In this document: positions 18,435 through 29,216 of the stretch, piece by piece
Layout of the letters: each line of letters begins with the position of its first letter
How positions within the stretch are numbered: position 1 is the first letter of the stretch
Program-made: the position numbers and the translations under genes
Notes under the pieces: model-generated
What the model saw: only the letters and a program-made list of their open reading frames with translations
Told to the model about the DNA's origin: nothing
The model's database searches: none
Source: VXYL01 sp965199875
Lineage (GTDB): Bacteria; Pseudomonadota; Gammaproteobacteria; Pseudomonadales; Azotimanducaceae
Length of the DNA stretch: 64,000 bases
Assembly: GCA_965199875.1 (NCBI GenBank)
Contig: OZ241346.1
Span: 3,286,001-3,350,000, forward strand
Direction: 5' to 3'

Positions 18435-21400
18435 ATGCGACTCTCGAAGTGCATCGTTTCGCTGGAGCGTGCCGGGAAGGTCGTCGAAACGGACCTTGCC
18501 CAACCGACCTTGCTGCTCGCAGCAGTCCTGTCTTTCATCTGCTTGATCGCCACGCCGACGCTGGCGCAAGAAACCGAAGCCGAAGCCGAAGCCGCTGCCG
18601 AAGCAGCGGAAGAGGAGCAAACCGAAGAGGAAGCGCCGCAGTCGGCCTTGGCGCAAGCCGAGCTGGCCGGCGTCGAAGAGGTCGTCGTGACCGGATCGCG
18701 CATCCGCCGCAGCACCTACACCAGCATCACGCCGTTGCAGATCATCAGCGCCGACGTCAAGCGCGAGGCCGGTCTCATCGACGCCGGCAAGATTCTGCAA
18801 GAGACCAGCACCGCGTCCGGCGTGCAGTTCGACTTGTCGTTCAACGGCTTCGTGCTCGACGACGGGCCGGGCTCCACCACGGCGAATCTGCGCGGCCTTG
18901 GCGCACATCGAACGCTGGTGCTGCTCAATGGCCGCCGCATCGCCCCCACGGGCGTGGAAGGGGCGCCGTCGTCGCCGAATCTCAGCATCGTGCCGGGCCT
19001 CCTGGTGCAGCAGTACGACCAGCTGCTGGACGGCGCTTCGTCCATCTACGGTTCCGATGCCGTCGCCGGGGTCATCAACGCCATCCTGCGCAAGGACTTC
19101 GACGGCTTCACCCTGGAAGCGTCGCCGAGCCATCCGCACCACGGCGCCGGCGCCGAGCAGGCGTTCGGCGTGTCCTGGGGGCGCAACTGGGACAGGGGCT
19201 TCATCGGCTTCGGCGCGCAGCACCGGGACGTCGACCCGGTCACCTTGGCCGACCGGCCTTGGACGGCCGGCTGCAACCGCCACTACGAAGTCGACCAGGC
19301 GGGTAGGATCAGGAATCGCGACTTGCGCTACACGGCTCTGTACGGCATGGAGTGGGACGACTGCACCGTAGGCTCCTTGATCGGCCGCACCATCGTACCG
19401 AGGGCGGGCAGCATCTACTACACGCCGGGCTATACCAACGGCGGCTGGCCGGACTTCTCCGAGTCGGGCGCCAGCTGGGTGGCCGGCACGTTCGGCATCG
19501 ACGGCGACCTCGACGGCCGGACGGACGTCACCTTTCGGGACTACAGCCTGAACGGACGCGAGCAGTTCGCGCACTTGTTCTCGCCGTTCCGCTCCACCAC
19601 GGCGATGCTCTACGGCGAATACACCCTCGAGGGCGAGGCGAATCTGACGCCCTACTTCGAGCTGCTCTACGGCACCTCGGCCTACAACCAGAACTCCGGC
19701 GCTGGCCAGATCTTCCCGTGGGTACCGGCGCTGAACCCCTACAACATCTGCAATCCCGAAGAGCGGGGCGTGGACTGCGGCCTGGCGCAGGACGCGATGT
19801 ACGCCAACCCTGGCTACATCGCCGGGTTCAACGGCCTCTACGGTGGCCTGTGCGCGCGGTTCGGCATCCCCGCGACCGCCTGCGGACCGCACGCCTTCGG
19901 CTTGTCGGTAGGACCGCTCGGGCCGCAACGGACGCTGCCCGTCGTCTCGGTGCGCGGCGATCGCAACACGGTCGACGCCGACAACAGCTGGCAGCGCGCC
20001 GTGCTCGGGCTGAGCGGCGACGTGCCGTTCCTGAACGTCGGCAGCCTGTCGGACTGGACGTTCGATCTGTCGTTCAGCCGCTCGCACTCCGACTCTTCGG
20101 CGCAACGCATCGGCGTCCGCAGAGATCGGCTGGATCTGGCGCTTGGCTACTACTCGATGAACTGGAATCCCTGCGAAAGAAACCTCAGCCCGGAAGTCCG
20201 CGAGAGCCGCAACAATTCGCTGGACAATCCGCTGGATCCGATCATCGCCGCGGATGCCGAGCCGGGGTGCGTGCCGGTGAACATGTACGCGCCATCGCTC
20301 TATCCCCTGATCGGCGACTTCGGCACCCAGGCCGAGCGCGACTACGTGTTCGGCACCCGCAACTTCGACACCCAGTACACGCAGAGCCTGTTCACGCTGT
20401 ACTTCACAGGCAACCTGTTCCCGCTGCCGGCGGGCGACGTCGCCGGCGGCGTCGGCGTGGAGTACCGCACGGACGAGATCGCGTCGATTCCAGACCAAGT
20501 CGCTCGCGAAGGGCTGTTCTGGGGATTCTTCGCCGATGGCGGCGCCGAGGGCGAGAAGTACACCCGGGAGTTCTTCGGCGAGATCGAGGCGCCGGTGCTG
20601 GGCGGCAAGCGGGGTGTCGAAGAACTCACCGTCAATCTGTCCGCGCGCTACACGGACGACGAGTTCTACGGCGGCGCTTGGACCGGCGCGGCCAAGATCG
20701 GCTGGCGGCCGATCGAGTCGCTGCTGGTGCGCGGCACCTTCGGCACGTCCTATCGGGCGCCGAACCTGCGCGAACTGTTCCTGCGCAGCCAAACCGGGTT
20801 CCTGACCGTGAGCGATCCGTGCTTCGTACCGGAGAACGCGTTTGAAGACACCGTCGAAACCGGCGGCGAGCGTATCTACAACGCGGACTTGGACCCACGG
20901 GATCCGCACGTCCTGGAACGCTGCCGGGCCGAAGGGGTGGACCCGACCATCGCCGGCGACGGCTCGTTCACCGCCTACAGCGTGGAATCGGCCGCAGGCG
21001 GTTCGCTGACCCTCGACGAGGAGACTTCCGAGTCGAAGTCCGTCGGATTCGCCTGGGAGCAGCCGTTCACCACGGTCTTCGGGCTGACCCTGGGCATGAC
21101 CTACTACGACATCGACATCGAGGACACGATCATCGAGCCGACCCTCGGCTACATCGTCTTCGACTGCTACGTTTCCCGCAACAGCACCGGCCAGTTCTGC
21201 AGCCGCATCACGCGCAACCTGCAGAACACGAGGGATCCGCGCATCCGCCTGGTCGACCGCGGCTTCATCAACCGCGACCGCGAGAGCGTGCGCGGCGTCG
21301 ACTTGAACCTGACGGTGGACACCACGCTTACGGTCTTCGAGCGCCCCCTCGACGTGAGCGTCGACGTGACCGGCCACCGGCTGATCGAACGATCGACGCT

Positions 21401-21872
21401 GTTCGTCAACGACGCGGGAGAGGCCAGCGAGAATCAGGATGCGCGCGAGTGGTTCTACGCCGAGAGAAAAGCCGAACTGGCACTGCGCCTCGACTACGAA
21501 CGCTGGCGCCTCTCTTGGCAGAGCCGCTACATCAGCGGCTACGACGAATATCGCGGCACCCAGGACGATTGGGGCGACATCAACAGCGATACGCCGTTCT
21601 CGAGCACCTGCCTCGGCCCGCCCGACGACTTGATGTGCAGAGACGTCGAGACCGCTCCGGACTACTGGATTCACCATGTGTCGCTCAGCTATCGGCAAGA
21701 CACGTGGAGGGTCATCGCCGGTTCGCGCAACGTCTTCGACGAACCGCCTCCGCAGGTAGACGACAACGAGCTGTGGTCCGCAACCAACAACACGCCCCTT
21801 GGCGTCGGCTACGACTTGAACGGCAGGACGTTCTTCCTGTCCCTCACCTATCGATTCGGAGGCGAGTCGTAG
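18435..21872 (+). CDS. TonB-dependent receptor
   Basis: 1145 residues from the ATG at 18435, which has AGGGGG just upstream; a start 12 codons earlier is less likely. Signal peptide about residues 1-38 (ending T-L-A-Q-E), then an Ala/Glu repeat linker and the plug opening E-E-V-V-V-T-G-S-R-I-R-R. The plug motif I-Y-G-S-D-A-V-A-G-V-I-N is near residue 205. The remainder is a beta-barrel with long loops. It transports an unknown nutrient using TonB-ExbBD energy. The preceding oxidoreductase-hydrolase pair on the same strand may process the imported compound. Confidence 0.92.
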   Translation: MRLSKCIVSLERAGKVVETDLAQPTLLLAAVLSFICLIATPTLAQETEAEAEAAAEAAEEEQTEEEAPQSALAQAELAGVEEVVVTGSRIRRSTYTSITPLQIISADVKREAGLIDAGKILQETSTASGVQFDLSFNGFVLDDGPGSTTANLRGLGAHRTLVLLNGRRIAPTGVEGAPSSPNLSIVPGLLVQQYDQLLDGASSIYGSDAVAGVINAILRKDFDGFTLEASPSHPHHGAGAEQAFGVSWGRNWDRGFIGFGAQHRDVDPVTLADRPWTAGCNRHYEVDQAGRIRNRDLRYTALYGMEWDDCTVGSLIGRTIVPRAGSIYYTPGYTNGGWPDFSESGASWVAGTFGIDGDLDGRTDVTFRDYSLNGREQFAHLFSPFRSTTAMLYGEYTLEGEANLTPYFELLYGTSAYNQNSGAGQIFPWVPALNPYNICNPEERGVDCGLAQDAMYANPGYIAGFNGLYGGLCARFGIPATACGPHAFGLSVGPLGPQRTLPVVSVRGDRNTVDADNSWQRAVLGLSGDVPFLNVGSLSDWTFDLSFSRSHSDSSAQRIGVRRDRLDLALGYYSMNWNPCERNLSPEVRESRNNSLDNPLDPIIAADAEPGCVPVNMYAPSLYPLIGDFGTQAERDYVFGTRNFDTQYTQSLFTLYFTGNLFPLPAGDVAGGVGVEYRTDEIASIPDQVAREGLFWGFFADGGAEGEKYTREFFGEIEAPVLGGKRGVEELTVNLSARYTDDEFYGGAWTGAAKIGWRPIESLLVRGTFGTSYRAPNLRELFLRSQTGFLTVSDPCFVPENAFEDTVETGGERIYNADLDPRDPHVLERCRAEGVDPTIAGDGSFTAYSVESAAGGSLTLDEETSESKSVGFAWEQPFTTVFGLTLGMTYYDIDIEDTIIEPTLGYIVFDCYVSRNSTGQFCSRITRNLQNTRDPRIRLVDRGFINRDRESVRGVDLNLTVDTTLTVFERPLDVSVDVTGHRLIERSTLFVNDAGEASENQDAREWFYAERKAELALRLDYERWRLSWQSRYISGYDEYRGTQDDWGDINSDTPFSSTCLGPPDDLMCRDVETAPDYWIHHVSLSYRQDTWRVIAGSRNVFDEPPPQVDDNELWSATNNTPLGVGYDLNGRTFFLSLTYRFGGES

Positions 21873-21890
21873 GCGAAGAGGCTCACTGAA

Positions 21891-21930
21891 AAGCGCATGG
21901 AGGGCTGCCGCGGCCGCCCTTCATGCGCTT
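21891..21930. terminator. Inverted repeat after the TonB receptor
   Basis: A strong hairpin with arms AAGCGCATG and CATGCGCTT plus inner GGGC/GCCC pairing, 18 bases after the receptor stop. There is no clear T-run, so it may be a terminator or an mRNA 3' stabiliser. Confidence 0.45.
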
Positions 21931-22073
21931 CCTTGCGTTGCATGCCGCTGCCCGACTCTAGTTCCCGCGTATATCCTTCTAGAGGAATTCGCTTCCCCCT
22001 CGCCCGGTAGGTGGCAGGACTACGATCTCGCCACGGTTTCTGCGGCCGGCACGCGCTATGATCGGCGCAAGAG

Positions 22074-22382
22074 TTGACTTTTTCGTGGTGGAGACAGGTG
22101 TACAACGCTGCTGCTCGCACTCGGGCGAGCGAAGAACGGCTGCGACGAACCATGCTGCGCGACCTCGGTTTGCAGCGGGCAAGCGGGCTGGGGCCGGAAT
22201 ACGACGAGTATTTCGAGGCGCTGTACGACGAACACGCCACGGCCGCCTGCACAACGGACTGGGAGTTCGCCATGCGTCTGAAGGCCGCAGGCTGCCGCGA
22301 TTGGGCGGCCCGCGCCGATGCCGCCGCGCGCGAGAGAGACGCTCGGCTGGATGCGCTGTGGACACAAGCCGAGTCGCGCTAG
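22074..22382 (+). CDS. Small hypothetical protein preceding a PIN-domain gene
   Basis: Up to 102 residues; the first in-frame start is a TTG at 22074 and a GTG at about 22086 is an alternative, so the start is uncertain. The product is helical and rich in Arg, Glu and Ala (for example E-Y-D-E-Y-F-E-A-L-Y-D-E-H), without membrane segments. Its end overlaps the start of the PIN gene by about 25 bases, a layout typical of toxin-antitoxin pairs, so it may be the antitoxin or a partner. No family recognised. Confidence 0.5.
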   Translation: MTFSWWRQVYNAAARTRASEERLRRTMLRDLGLQRASGLGPEYDEYFEALYDEHATAACTTDWEFAMRLKAAGCRDWAARADAAARERDARLDALWTQAESR

Positions 22383-23257
22383 ACGCGAACTTGATGCTGG
22401 CGGTGGATGCCCGCCGCTTCGTATGCGCGATGCAGGAACTGACCAACGGTCACGTCTTGGCGACCGACCAGGTTTGGCGAGAGGTTTGGGGCGCATGCGT
22501 GGCAACGTCCCACCGTGCCGCGAAACGCTCCGTGCAGTCGCTGTTGCGGCGCCGAGGGCTAGCCGACGGCGTCGACAGCCGCCAGCTGGTCGTTGCCCGA
22601 AGCGCCGCCAACGTCGCCGCCATGCGACAGTGGCTGGAGTCGGAGCGAGACCGCAACGACCGCGCCTGGGAGTACGTTCCGAGCCCGCCGTCGAGCGAAC
22701 TGCTGCAACTGGAGCTGTTGGATTCCGGGGCGTTCACCGACAACAAGAACCGACACAAGGACGCGCTGGTGGTCGCCGAGGCAGCTCTGGCAGGGGCGCA
22801 CATCATCGCCAGCGACAATCTCAAGACCATCCGTCATGGCGTTCTCAACGCTTGGCTTGAGGATCGCAAGGCTGAAGGACATCCCCTCCTTCAACGGCTC
22901 CAGGTTCCCTTTGTTCTAGACCCCGACGAGGCTGCCTATGCCAAGTGCCGCCACTTGGCGAAGGAGGACGTCGGCCAGCAGTGCTTGGAGTGGGCACTCG
23001 CCGCCTGTCGCCCGAACAACGCCTCCGACCTGCCCGCCATGCGGCTGCAAGGCATCGTTCGCCGGTTCGCCGCCAACATTCAGAGCGCGGGTTTCATCGC
23101 CATCGGCCGCGGCATCGCGGAAGCGCTGGACGGCATGGGCCCCGACGAACGAGAGTTCGCGCTGCGTCATGCTGGCGGCCACGCGGAGCGCACGCGTACA
23201 AGCGAAGCGCGGCGTCTCGCGGCGATACAGGAACGCCTTTCCGACGCCGGCGGCTAG
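22358..23257 (+). CDS. PIN-domain protein (ribonuclease-like)
   Basis: 299 residues from the GTG at 22358. The PIN pattern is visible: V-A-L-D-A-N-L-M (first Asp), a Glu in V-W-R-E-V-W, and K-D-A-L-V-V-A-E-A followed by I-I-A-S-D-N (last Asp-Asn). At about twice the size of a VapC toxin, it has an additional helical C-terminal domain (residues about 190-299). It probably cleaves RNA. It overlaps the small upstream gene at its start and the convergent glucokinase by 4 bases at its end. Confidence 0.7.
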   Translation: MDTSRVALDANLMLAVDARRFVCAMQELTNGHVLATDQVWREVWGACVATSHRAAKRSVQSLLRRRGLADGVDSRQLVVARSAANVAAMRQWLESERDRNDRAWEYVPSPPSSELLQLELLDSGAFTDNKNRHKDALVVAEAALAGAHIIASDNLKTIRHGVLNAWLEDRKAEGHPLLQRLQVPFVLDPDEAAYAKCRHLAKEDVGQQCLEWALAACRPNNASDLPAMRLQGIVRRFAANIQSAGFIAIGRGIAEALDGMGPDEREFALRHAGGHAERTRTSEARRLAAIQERLSDAGG

Positions 23258-24207
23258 CCGCGCAGCATCCGCTCGGCGACGACGCTGGCGCCGAGGACGC
23301 CCGCATGGGGGTCTTCCACCAAGTAGATGGGTATCGCAGCAAGATAGTCCGCCGCCCAGGCGGCATCCTCGAAACGGCGTCTGAACAGCGCGCCGCGGAT
23401 CATGTCCGCCATCGCCAGGCACAAACTGCCGGTCAAGTAGACGCCGCCGAACGTCAAGGCGGTAGTGGCGAGACCGCCCGCCGCCGTGGCAAGCAGGCCG
23501 CTCCAGGTTTCCACCGTGGTGTGGCACACCGGATCGCCGCCGTCCTGGCCCCGTCGGGTGACGTCTCTTGCCGACAGCGACTCCGGCCGCGCGCCCCACA
23601 CCGCGCATACCGCCCGATACAGCGCGACCAGGCCGCGTCCCGACAGCCAGTGCTCCCAGGCAACCGCGCCGCCGTGTTCGTCGACCTCCGACTCGCTGAA
23701 CGCCAGCAGCTCTCGCTCGAAAGCCCCCGCCGGCGCCACGCGGGCGTGTCCGCCTTCGGAAGGCAGACACTCGTCGCCAACGACGATGCCCATGCCAAGG
23801 CCGGTGCCGGCGGCCACCAGCCCCTTGGTTCCCGTGGCCGGTTCGCCGCCGAGCCGTTCAAAGGAGTGGTCGGGCGATGCCGAGACCGCGGCGCCAAGCG
23901 CCACCATGTCGTTGACGAGAGCGACGGTGCCGACGGACAACCGCTCCGCCACGCCCGCCCGGCTGAACTCCAGATGCCCGTTGGTCAGCCGCGCCTTGCC
24001 GTTCTGCACCGGCCCGGCTACCGCCACGCAGGCGGCATCGACGGCGGTGCCGATGGCAAGCGCCCGAACGGCAGCCGCGAGAAGGTCGCCGGCGCTGGCG
24101 AAGTCCGCGGTGTCGAGCACGGACAAGCCGGTCTGCTTGCCGTTTGCGTAGGACGCGAACCGGGCTTGGGTGCCGCCAATGTCGCCGGCGAGGACGATCC
24201 TATCCAC
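23254..24207 (-). CDS. glk: Glucokinase
   Basis: 317 residues, typical for the bacterial Glk family (not ROK). The ATP/sugar-kinase phosphate motif G-D-I-G-G-T-Q-A-R-F-A is at residues 8-18; the catalytic N-D-M-V-A-L-G is near residue 100 and G-T-G-L-G-M-G near residue 135. It phosphorylates glucose to glucose 6-phosphate in the cytoplasm. It lies eight bases after dapB on the same strand and would fit with the alpha-glucan genes at the left end of the window. Its stop overlaps the convergent PIN gene. Confidence 0.88.
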   Translation of the reverse strand: MDRIVLAGDIGGTQARFASYANGKQTGLSVLDTADFASAGDLLAAAVRALAIGTAVDAACVAVAGPVQNGKARLTNGHLEFSRAGVAERLSVGTVALVNDMVALGAAVSASPDHSFERLGGEPATGTKGLVAAGTGLGMGIVVGDECLPSEGGHARVAPAGAFERELLAFSESEVDEHGGAVAWEHWLSGRGLVALYRAVCAVWGARPESLSARDVTRRGQDGGDPVCHTTVETWSGLLATAAGGLATTALTFGGVYLTGSLCLAMADMIRGALFRRRFEDAAWAADYLAAIPIYLVEDPHAGVLGASVVAERMLRG

Positions 24208-24215
24208 CGAGATGC

Positions 24216-25022
24216 CTAGCCGGCGAGCCCCAGAACATCGTCCATGCCGTAAAGCCCAGGTGGTTTGCCAGCCACGAAGCGCACCGCTCGCATGGCGCCG
24301 GAGGCGAAGTTCTCGCGGCTGCCAGCGCGGTGGGTGATTTCGATGCGTTCGCCGGTGCCGGCGAAGGTAACCGTGTGCTCGCCGACGATGTCGCCGCCGC
24401 GCAGGCTGTGGAAGCCGATGGCTCGCGTCTCGCGTTCGCCGGTGATGCCGCTGCGCCCGTACACCGCGTCCGTGGCAAGGTCGCGCCCCAGGGCTTCGGC
24501 CAGTATTTCGCCGAAACGAACGGCGGTGCCGGACGGCGCGTCGATCTTGTGCCGGTGGTGCGCCTCGAAGACTTCCACGTCCACCTCGTCGCCAAGGGAC
24601 CTGGCAGCCAGCTCGACGAGCTTGAAGGCGACGTTGACGCCAACGCTCATGTTCGGTGCCAACACCACCGGAACGCGCTCGGCGGCACGGCGAATCGCCG
24701 CCAAGCCAGGAGCGTCGAACCCGGTGGTGCCGATGACCAGCGCCTTGCCGCCTTCGACGCAGGCGTCCAGCTTGGCCAAGGTGGCGTCCGGCACGCTGAA
24801 GTCCACCAGCACGTCGAAGGAGTCGAGCGCCCGGGCGAAGTCCGCGCCGACAACGACGTCCAGGACGCCAATGCCGGCCAACGCTCCGGCATCCTCGCCG
24901 ACGCTTGGCGAATCGGAGTGCTCCAACGCCGCAGCGACGCGCATGTCGACGGCCGCGGCGACGGCCGAGATCAGCATTCGCCCCATGCGTCCCGCCGCTC
25001 CGCTGACCGCTACCCGAATCAT
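24216..25022 (-). CDS. dapB: 4-hydroxy-tetrahydrodipicolinate reductase
   Basis: 268 residues, standard DapB length. N-terminal Rossmann motif V-S-G-A-A-G-R-M-G-R (residues 5-14) for NAD(P)H, and the diagnostic H-H-R-H-K-I-D-A-P-S-G-T-A near residue 160 that holds the catalytic His and Lys. It makes tetrahydrodipicolinate in lysine and diaminopimelate synthesis. The order dnaK-dnaJ-dapB is conserved in Gammaproteobacteria; the usual next gene carA is replaced here by glk. Confidence 0.96.
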   Translation of the reverse strand: MIRVAVSGAAGRMGRMLISAVAAAVDMRVAAALEHSDSPSVGEDAGALAGIGVLDVVVGADFARALDSFDVLVDFSVPDATLAKLDACVEGGKALVIGTTGFDAPGLAAIRRAAERVPVVLAPNMSVGVNVAFKLVELAARSLGDEVDVEVFEAHHRHKIDAPSGTAVRFGEILAEALGRDLATDAVYGRSGITGERETRAIGFHSLRGGDIVGEHTVTFAGTGERIEITHRAGSRENFASGAMRAVRFVAGKPPGLYGMDDVLGLAG

Positions 25023-25031
25023 CAGGTCAGC

Positions 25032-25190
25032 CTACGGGAAGTGCTTGTAGATGTCGCTTCGGTGCAGGAGTCTCACGAACTCAAGCCTGTCTTCGACCAC
25101 TTGCAGACCCAGCCGGTAGTCGCCAAGCCGAGCGCGACAGTACCCTTCGCCACCGCGCAGCTTCTTGATGTCGCTTCGCCTGATGGCCAC
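25032..25190 (-). pseudogene. RelE/ParE-type toxin remnant
   Basis: A fragment of about 52 codons between dnaJ and dapB, starting from a possible GTG at 25190. It reads I-R-R-S-D-I-K-K-L-R-G-G-E-G-Y-C-R-A-R, then L-G-D-Y-R-L-G-L-Q-V and a C-terminal H-R-S-D-I-Y-K-H-F, matching the C-terminal half of RelE/StbE toxins. The N-terminal half and any antitoxin are missing, since the dnaJ stop is only 5 bases upstream. It is probably a decayed insertion, though the fragment could still be translated. Confidence 0.55.
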
Positions 25191-25194
25191 GGCT

Positions 25195-26328
25195 CTACGA
25201 GTGCTTGAGGCCGTCGAAGAAGTTCTTGATCGACTCGAACCAGCCTTCTTCCTTTGGCGAGTGCTTGCTGCCGTTGGCTTCCAGGCTGGCCTTGAACTCG
25301 CGCAGGATGTCCTTCTGCCGTTCGGAGAGATGCACCGGCGTTTCCACGACGACGCGGCAGAGGATGTCGCCGGGGGGGCCGCCGCGCACCGGTGGCGCAC
25401 CGCGTCCGCGCAGCCGGAACAGTTTGCCGGTTTGGGTTTCCGGCGGCACCTTCAGCTTCACCCGGCCATCGAGGGTGGGCACTTCGATCTCGCCGCCCAA
25501 CGCGGCGTCGGCGAAGCCGAGCGGCACTTCGCAGTAGAGGTGGTTGCTGTCGCGGGTGAAGATCGGATGCTCGGCGACGCGCATCTGCACGTACAGGTCG
25601 CCCGGCGGCGCTCCGGCCGGGCCGGCCTCGCCCTCGCCGCTCAGACGCACGCGATCGCCGTTGTCGACGCCAGCGGGCACCTCGACGGAAAGCGTCTTGC
25701 GGCGTTCGACGCGACCGCGGCCGCTGCAGGCGCGACAGGGATCGGCGACGACTCGGCCGGCGCCGTGGCAGCGCCGGCAGGTCTGCTGCAAGGAGAAGAA
25801 GCCTTGGGAAACGCGGACCTGGCCGCGGCCATCGCACTCGGCGCAGCGGCTTGGCGAAGTGCCGGGTTTGGCGCCGGAACCGTCGCACTCCTCGCAGGCC
25901 GCCAGCGTTGGCATGCGGATTTCCACGCGGTCGCCGCGCACCGCCTGCTCCAAGGACAGATCGAGGTTGTACTGCAGGTCGCGGCCCCGGCGCGGGGCCC
26001 GGCGCGCCCGGTTGCCGCCGAAGATGTCGCCGAAGACATCGCCGAAGACGTCGCTGATGTCGGCGAATCCGCCGGCGTTGAAACCGCCGCCGCTGACGCC
26101 GTCGACACCGGCATGGCCAAAGCGGTCGTAGCGTTCGCGCTTCTCGTCGTCGGAGAGCACCTCGTAGGCTTCGGACGCTTCCTTGAACTTCTCCTCGGCC
26201 GCCTCGTCGCCACCGGAGTTGCGGTCCGGGTGGTACTTCATGGCCAGCCGGCGATACGCCTTCTTGACGTCCGCCTCCGAAGCGCCGCGGGCGACGCCCA
26301 GAACTTCGTAGTAGTCGCGTTTGGCCAT
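25195..26328 (-). CDS. dnaJ: Co-chaperone DnaJ
   Basis: 377 residues from the ATG at 26328. J domain at residues 1-70 with the H-P-D motif, a Gly/Phe-rich region (about 75-110), four zinc-binding repeats (C-E-E-C-D-G-S-G, C-A-E-C-D-G-R-G, C-R-R-C-H-G-A-G, C-R-A-C-S-G-R-G) and the C-terminal substrate-binding domain. It delivers unfolded clients to DnaK and stimulates its ATPase. It follows dnaK by 32 bases. Confidence 0.97.
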   Translation of the reverse strand: MAKRDYYEVLGVARGASEADVKKAYRRLAMKYHPDRNSGGDEAAEEKFKEASEAYEVLSDDEKRERYDRFGHAGVDGVSGGGFNAGGFADISDVFGDVFGDIFGGNRARRAPRRGRDLQYNLDLSLEQAVRGDRVEIRMPTLAACEECDGSGAKPGTSPSRCAECDGRGQVRVSQGFFSLQQTCRRCHGAGRVVADPCRACSGRGRVERRKTLSVEVPAGVDNGDRVRLSGEGEAGPAGAPPGDLYVQMRVAEHPIFTRDSNHLYCEVPLGFADAALGGEIEVPTLDGRVKLKVPPETQTGKLFRLRGRGAPPVRGGPPGDILCRVVVETPVHLSERQKDILREFKASLEANGSKHSPKEEGWFESIKNFFDGLKHS

Positions 26329-26360
26329 CGAGTTTGCTCGTGACAGGGCGTCCCGTGCGC

Positions 26361-28283
<1,923 letters not shown>

Positions 28284-28362
28284 GTCGTTGCCCTTCCTGT
28301 CTGTCCTGCTGTTGCCTGCTTGTCTGCCGTTTCGCCTTCGGGCCTCTCTGGCAAGCTAGCGT

Positions 28363-28395
28363 TGATATTGGCGCGCTTGCAGGATGATTCAACCC
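28363..28395 (-). promoter_or_regulatory. Candidate sigma-32 promoter for dnaK
   Basis: On the minus strand GTTGAATC is followed after about 13 bases by CGCCAATATC, resembling the heat-shock consensus (CTTGAAA and CCCCATNT). It ends about 80 bases before the dnaK start. Confidence 0.35.
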
Positions 28396-28426
28396 TTGCC
28401 GCCTGCGCCAAGCCGCCGCCCTCGCG

Positions 28427-29077
28427 TCAACCGTCCTTGGCGTCGTCCTCCGCGGGCTCTTCGGCCGGCGCTTTCGGCGTCGGCTCCTTGGCGACGATGA
28501 CCCGTGCCGGACGCGCCAGGCGGCCGTTCACGGTATAGCCCTTCTGGAAGACTTCCAGCACCGAACCGGGTTCCGCCGATGCGCTCTCCACCATGCTCAT
28601 GGCTTCGTGCAGATTCGGATCGAAGGGCACGCCGACCGGATCCACCACGTCGATCCCCTGCCGCTGCATCGCTTCGAGCAGCAGCTTCAGCGACAGCTCG
28701 ATGCCCTCGCCAATGGCCGCCACGGCCGCACCCTCGCCGCTTGCTTCGCTGGACGCCTGCGCCGCCCGTTCGAAGCTGTCCACCGCCGGCAGCATGTCGG
28801 CGACGAACCGCTCCAAGGCGAACTTGCGGGCGCTGTCGATGCTGCGTTCGGCGCGCTTGCGGACGTTTTCCGCCTCCGCCACGGCGCGCAGAGCGCGATC
28901 TTCGGCGTTGGCGAGTTGCTCCTGCGCCTCTTGCAGAGCGTCGCGCAAGGACTCGACGTCGTCGGCTTCCTGCTGCGCTTCGTCGCTGGCGGCCGCTGCC
29001 TGCGCCGACCCTTCCGCCGTCGTCTGTTCGGTTTCGTTCTGCGCTTGCGCGCACGCGGTTTCCGTTTCGTTGCCCAT
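28427..29077 (-). CDS. grpE: Nucleotide exchange factor GrpE
   Basis: 216 residues from the ATG at 29077 (AGGG about 6 bases upstream; a GTG two codons earlier is possible). An acidic Gln/Glu/Ala N-terminus and long helix (about 40-100) precede the beta-domain with P-V-G-V-P-F-D-P-N-L-H-E-A-M-S, a GrpE signature, and V-L-E-V-F-Q-K-G-Y-T-V-N-G-R. The C-terminus has an Ala/Pro/Glu tail. It releases ADP from DnaK. It lies between hrcA and dnaK as expected. Confidence 0.95.
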   Translation of the reverse strand: MGNETETACAQAQNETEQTTAEGSAQAAAASDEAQQEADDVESLRDALQEAQEQLANAEDRALRAVAEAENVRKRAERSIDSARKFALERFVADMLPAVDSFERAAQASSEASGEGAAVAAIGEGIELSLKLLLEAMQRQGIDVVDPVGVPFDPNLHEAMSMVESASAEPGSVLEVFQKGYTVNGRLARPARVIVAKEPTPKAPAEEPAEDDAKDG

Positions 29078-29185
29078 TGCCACCCTAAATGCCCAGATTG
29101 CCCCAACCTGCCCAAGCCTTCGCCTCGTCCGTCGTTGCCGACGGTGTCCGTCAGGCGATCGGGCGAAACTGCCGCTTGAAGTCTG

Positions 29186-29216
29186 CTAAGTGGCGTTCAA
29201 GGCGGCGTTTTTCAAG
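29186..29216 (-). promoter_or_regulatory. Candidate sigma-32 promoter for grpE
   Basis: On the minus strand CTTGAAA is followed after 16 bases by CCACTTAG, close to the heat-shock promoter pattern. The -35 element overlaps the end of hrcA, and the site is about 110 bases before grpE. Confidence 0.45.

Noticed and set aside
18186..21698. A very long open frame antisense to the second TonB receptor, and similar ones antisense to drmA, dnaK, the first TonB receptor and RecN
   Set aside because: Their translations are low-complexity Arg/Ala/Gly/Val sequences without motifs, and they mirror real genes. They arise from high GC at third codon positions.
29084..29211. CIRCE element before grpE
   Set aside because: No TTAGCACTC-N9-GAGTGCTAA palindrome; only a partial TTAGCA occurs, within the better-supported sigma-32-like promoter.
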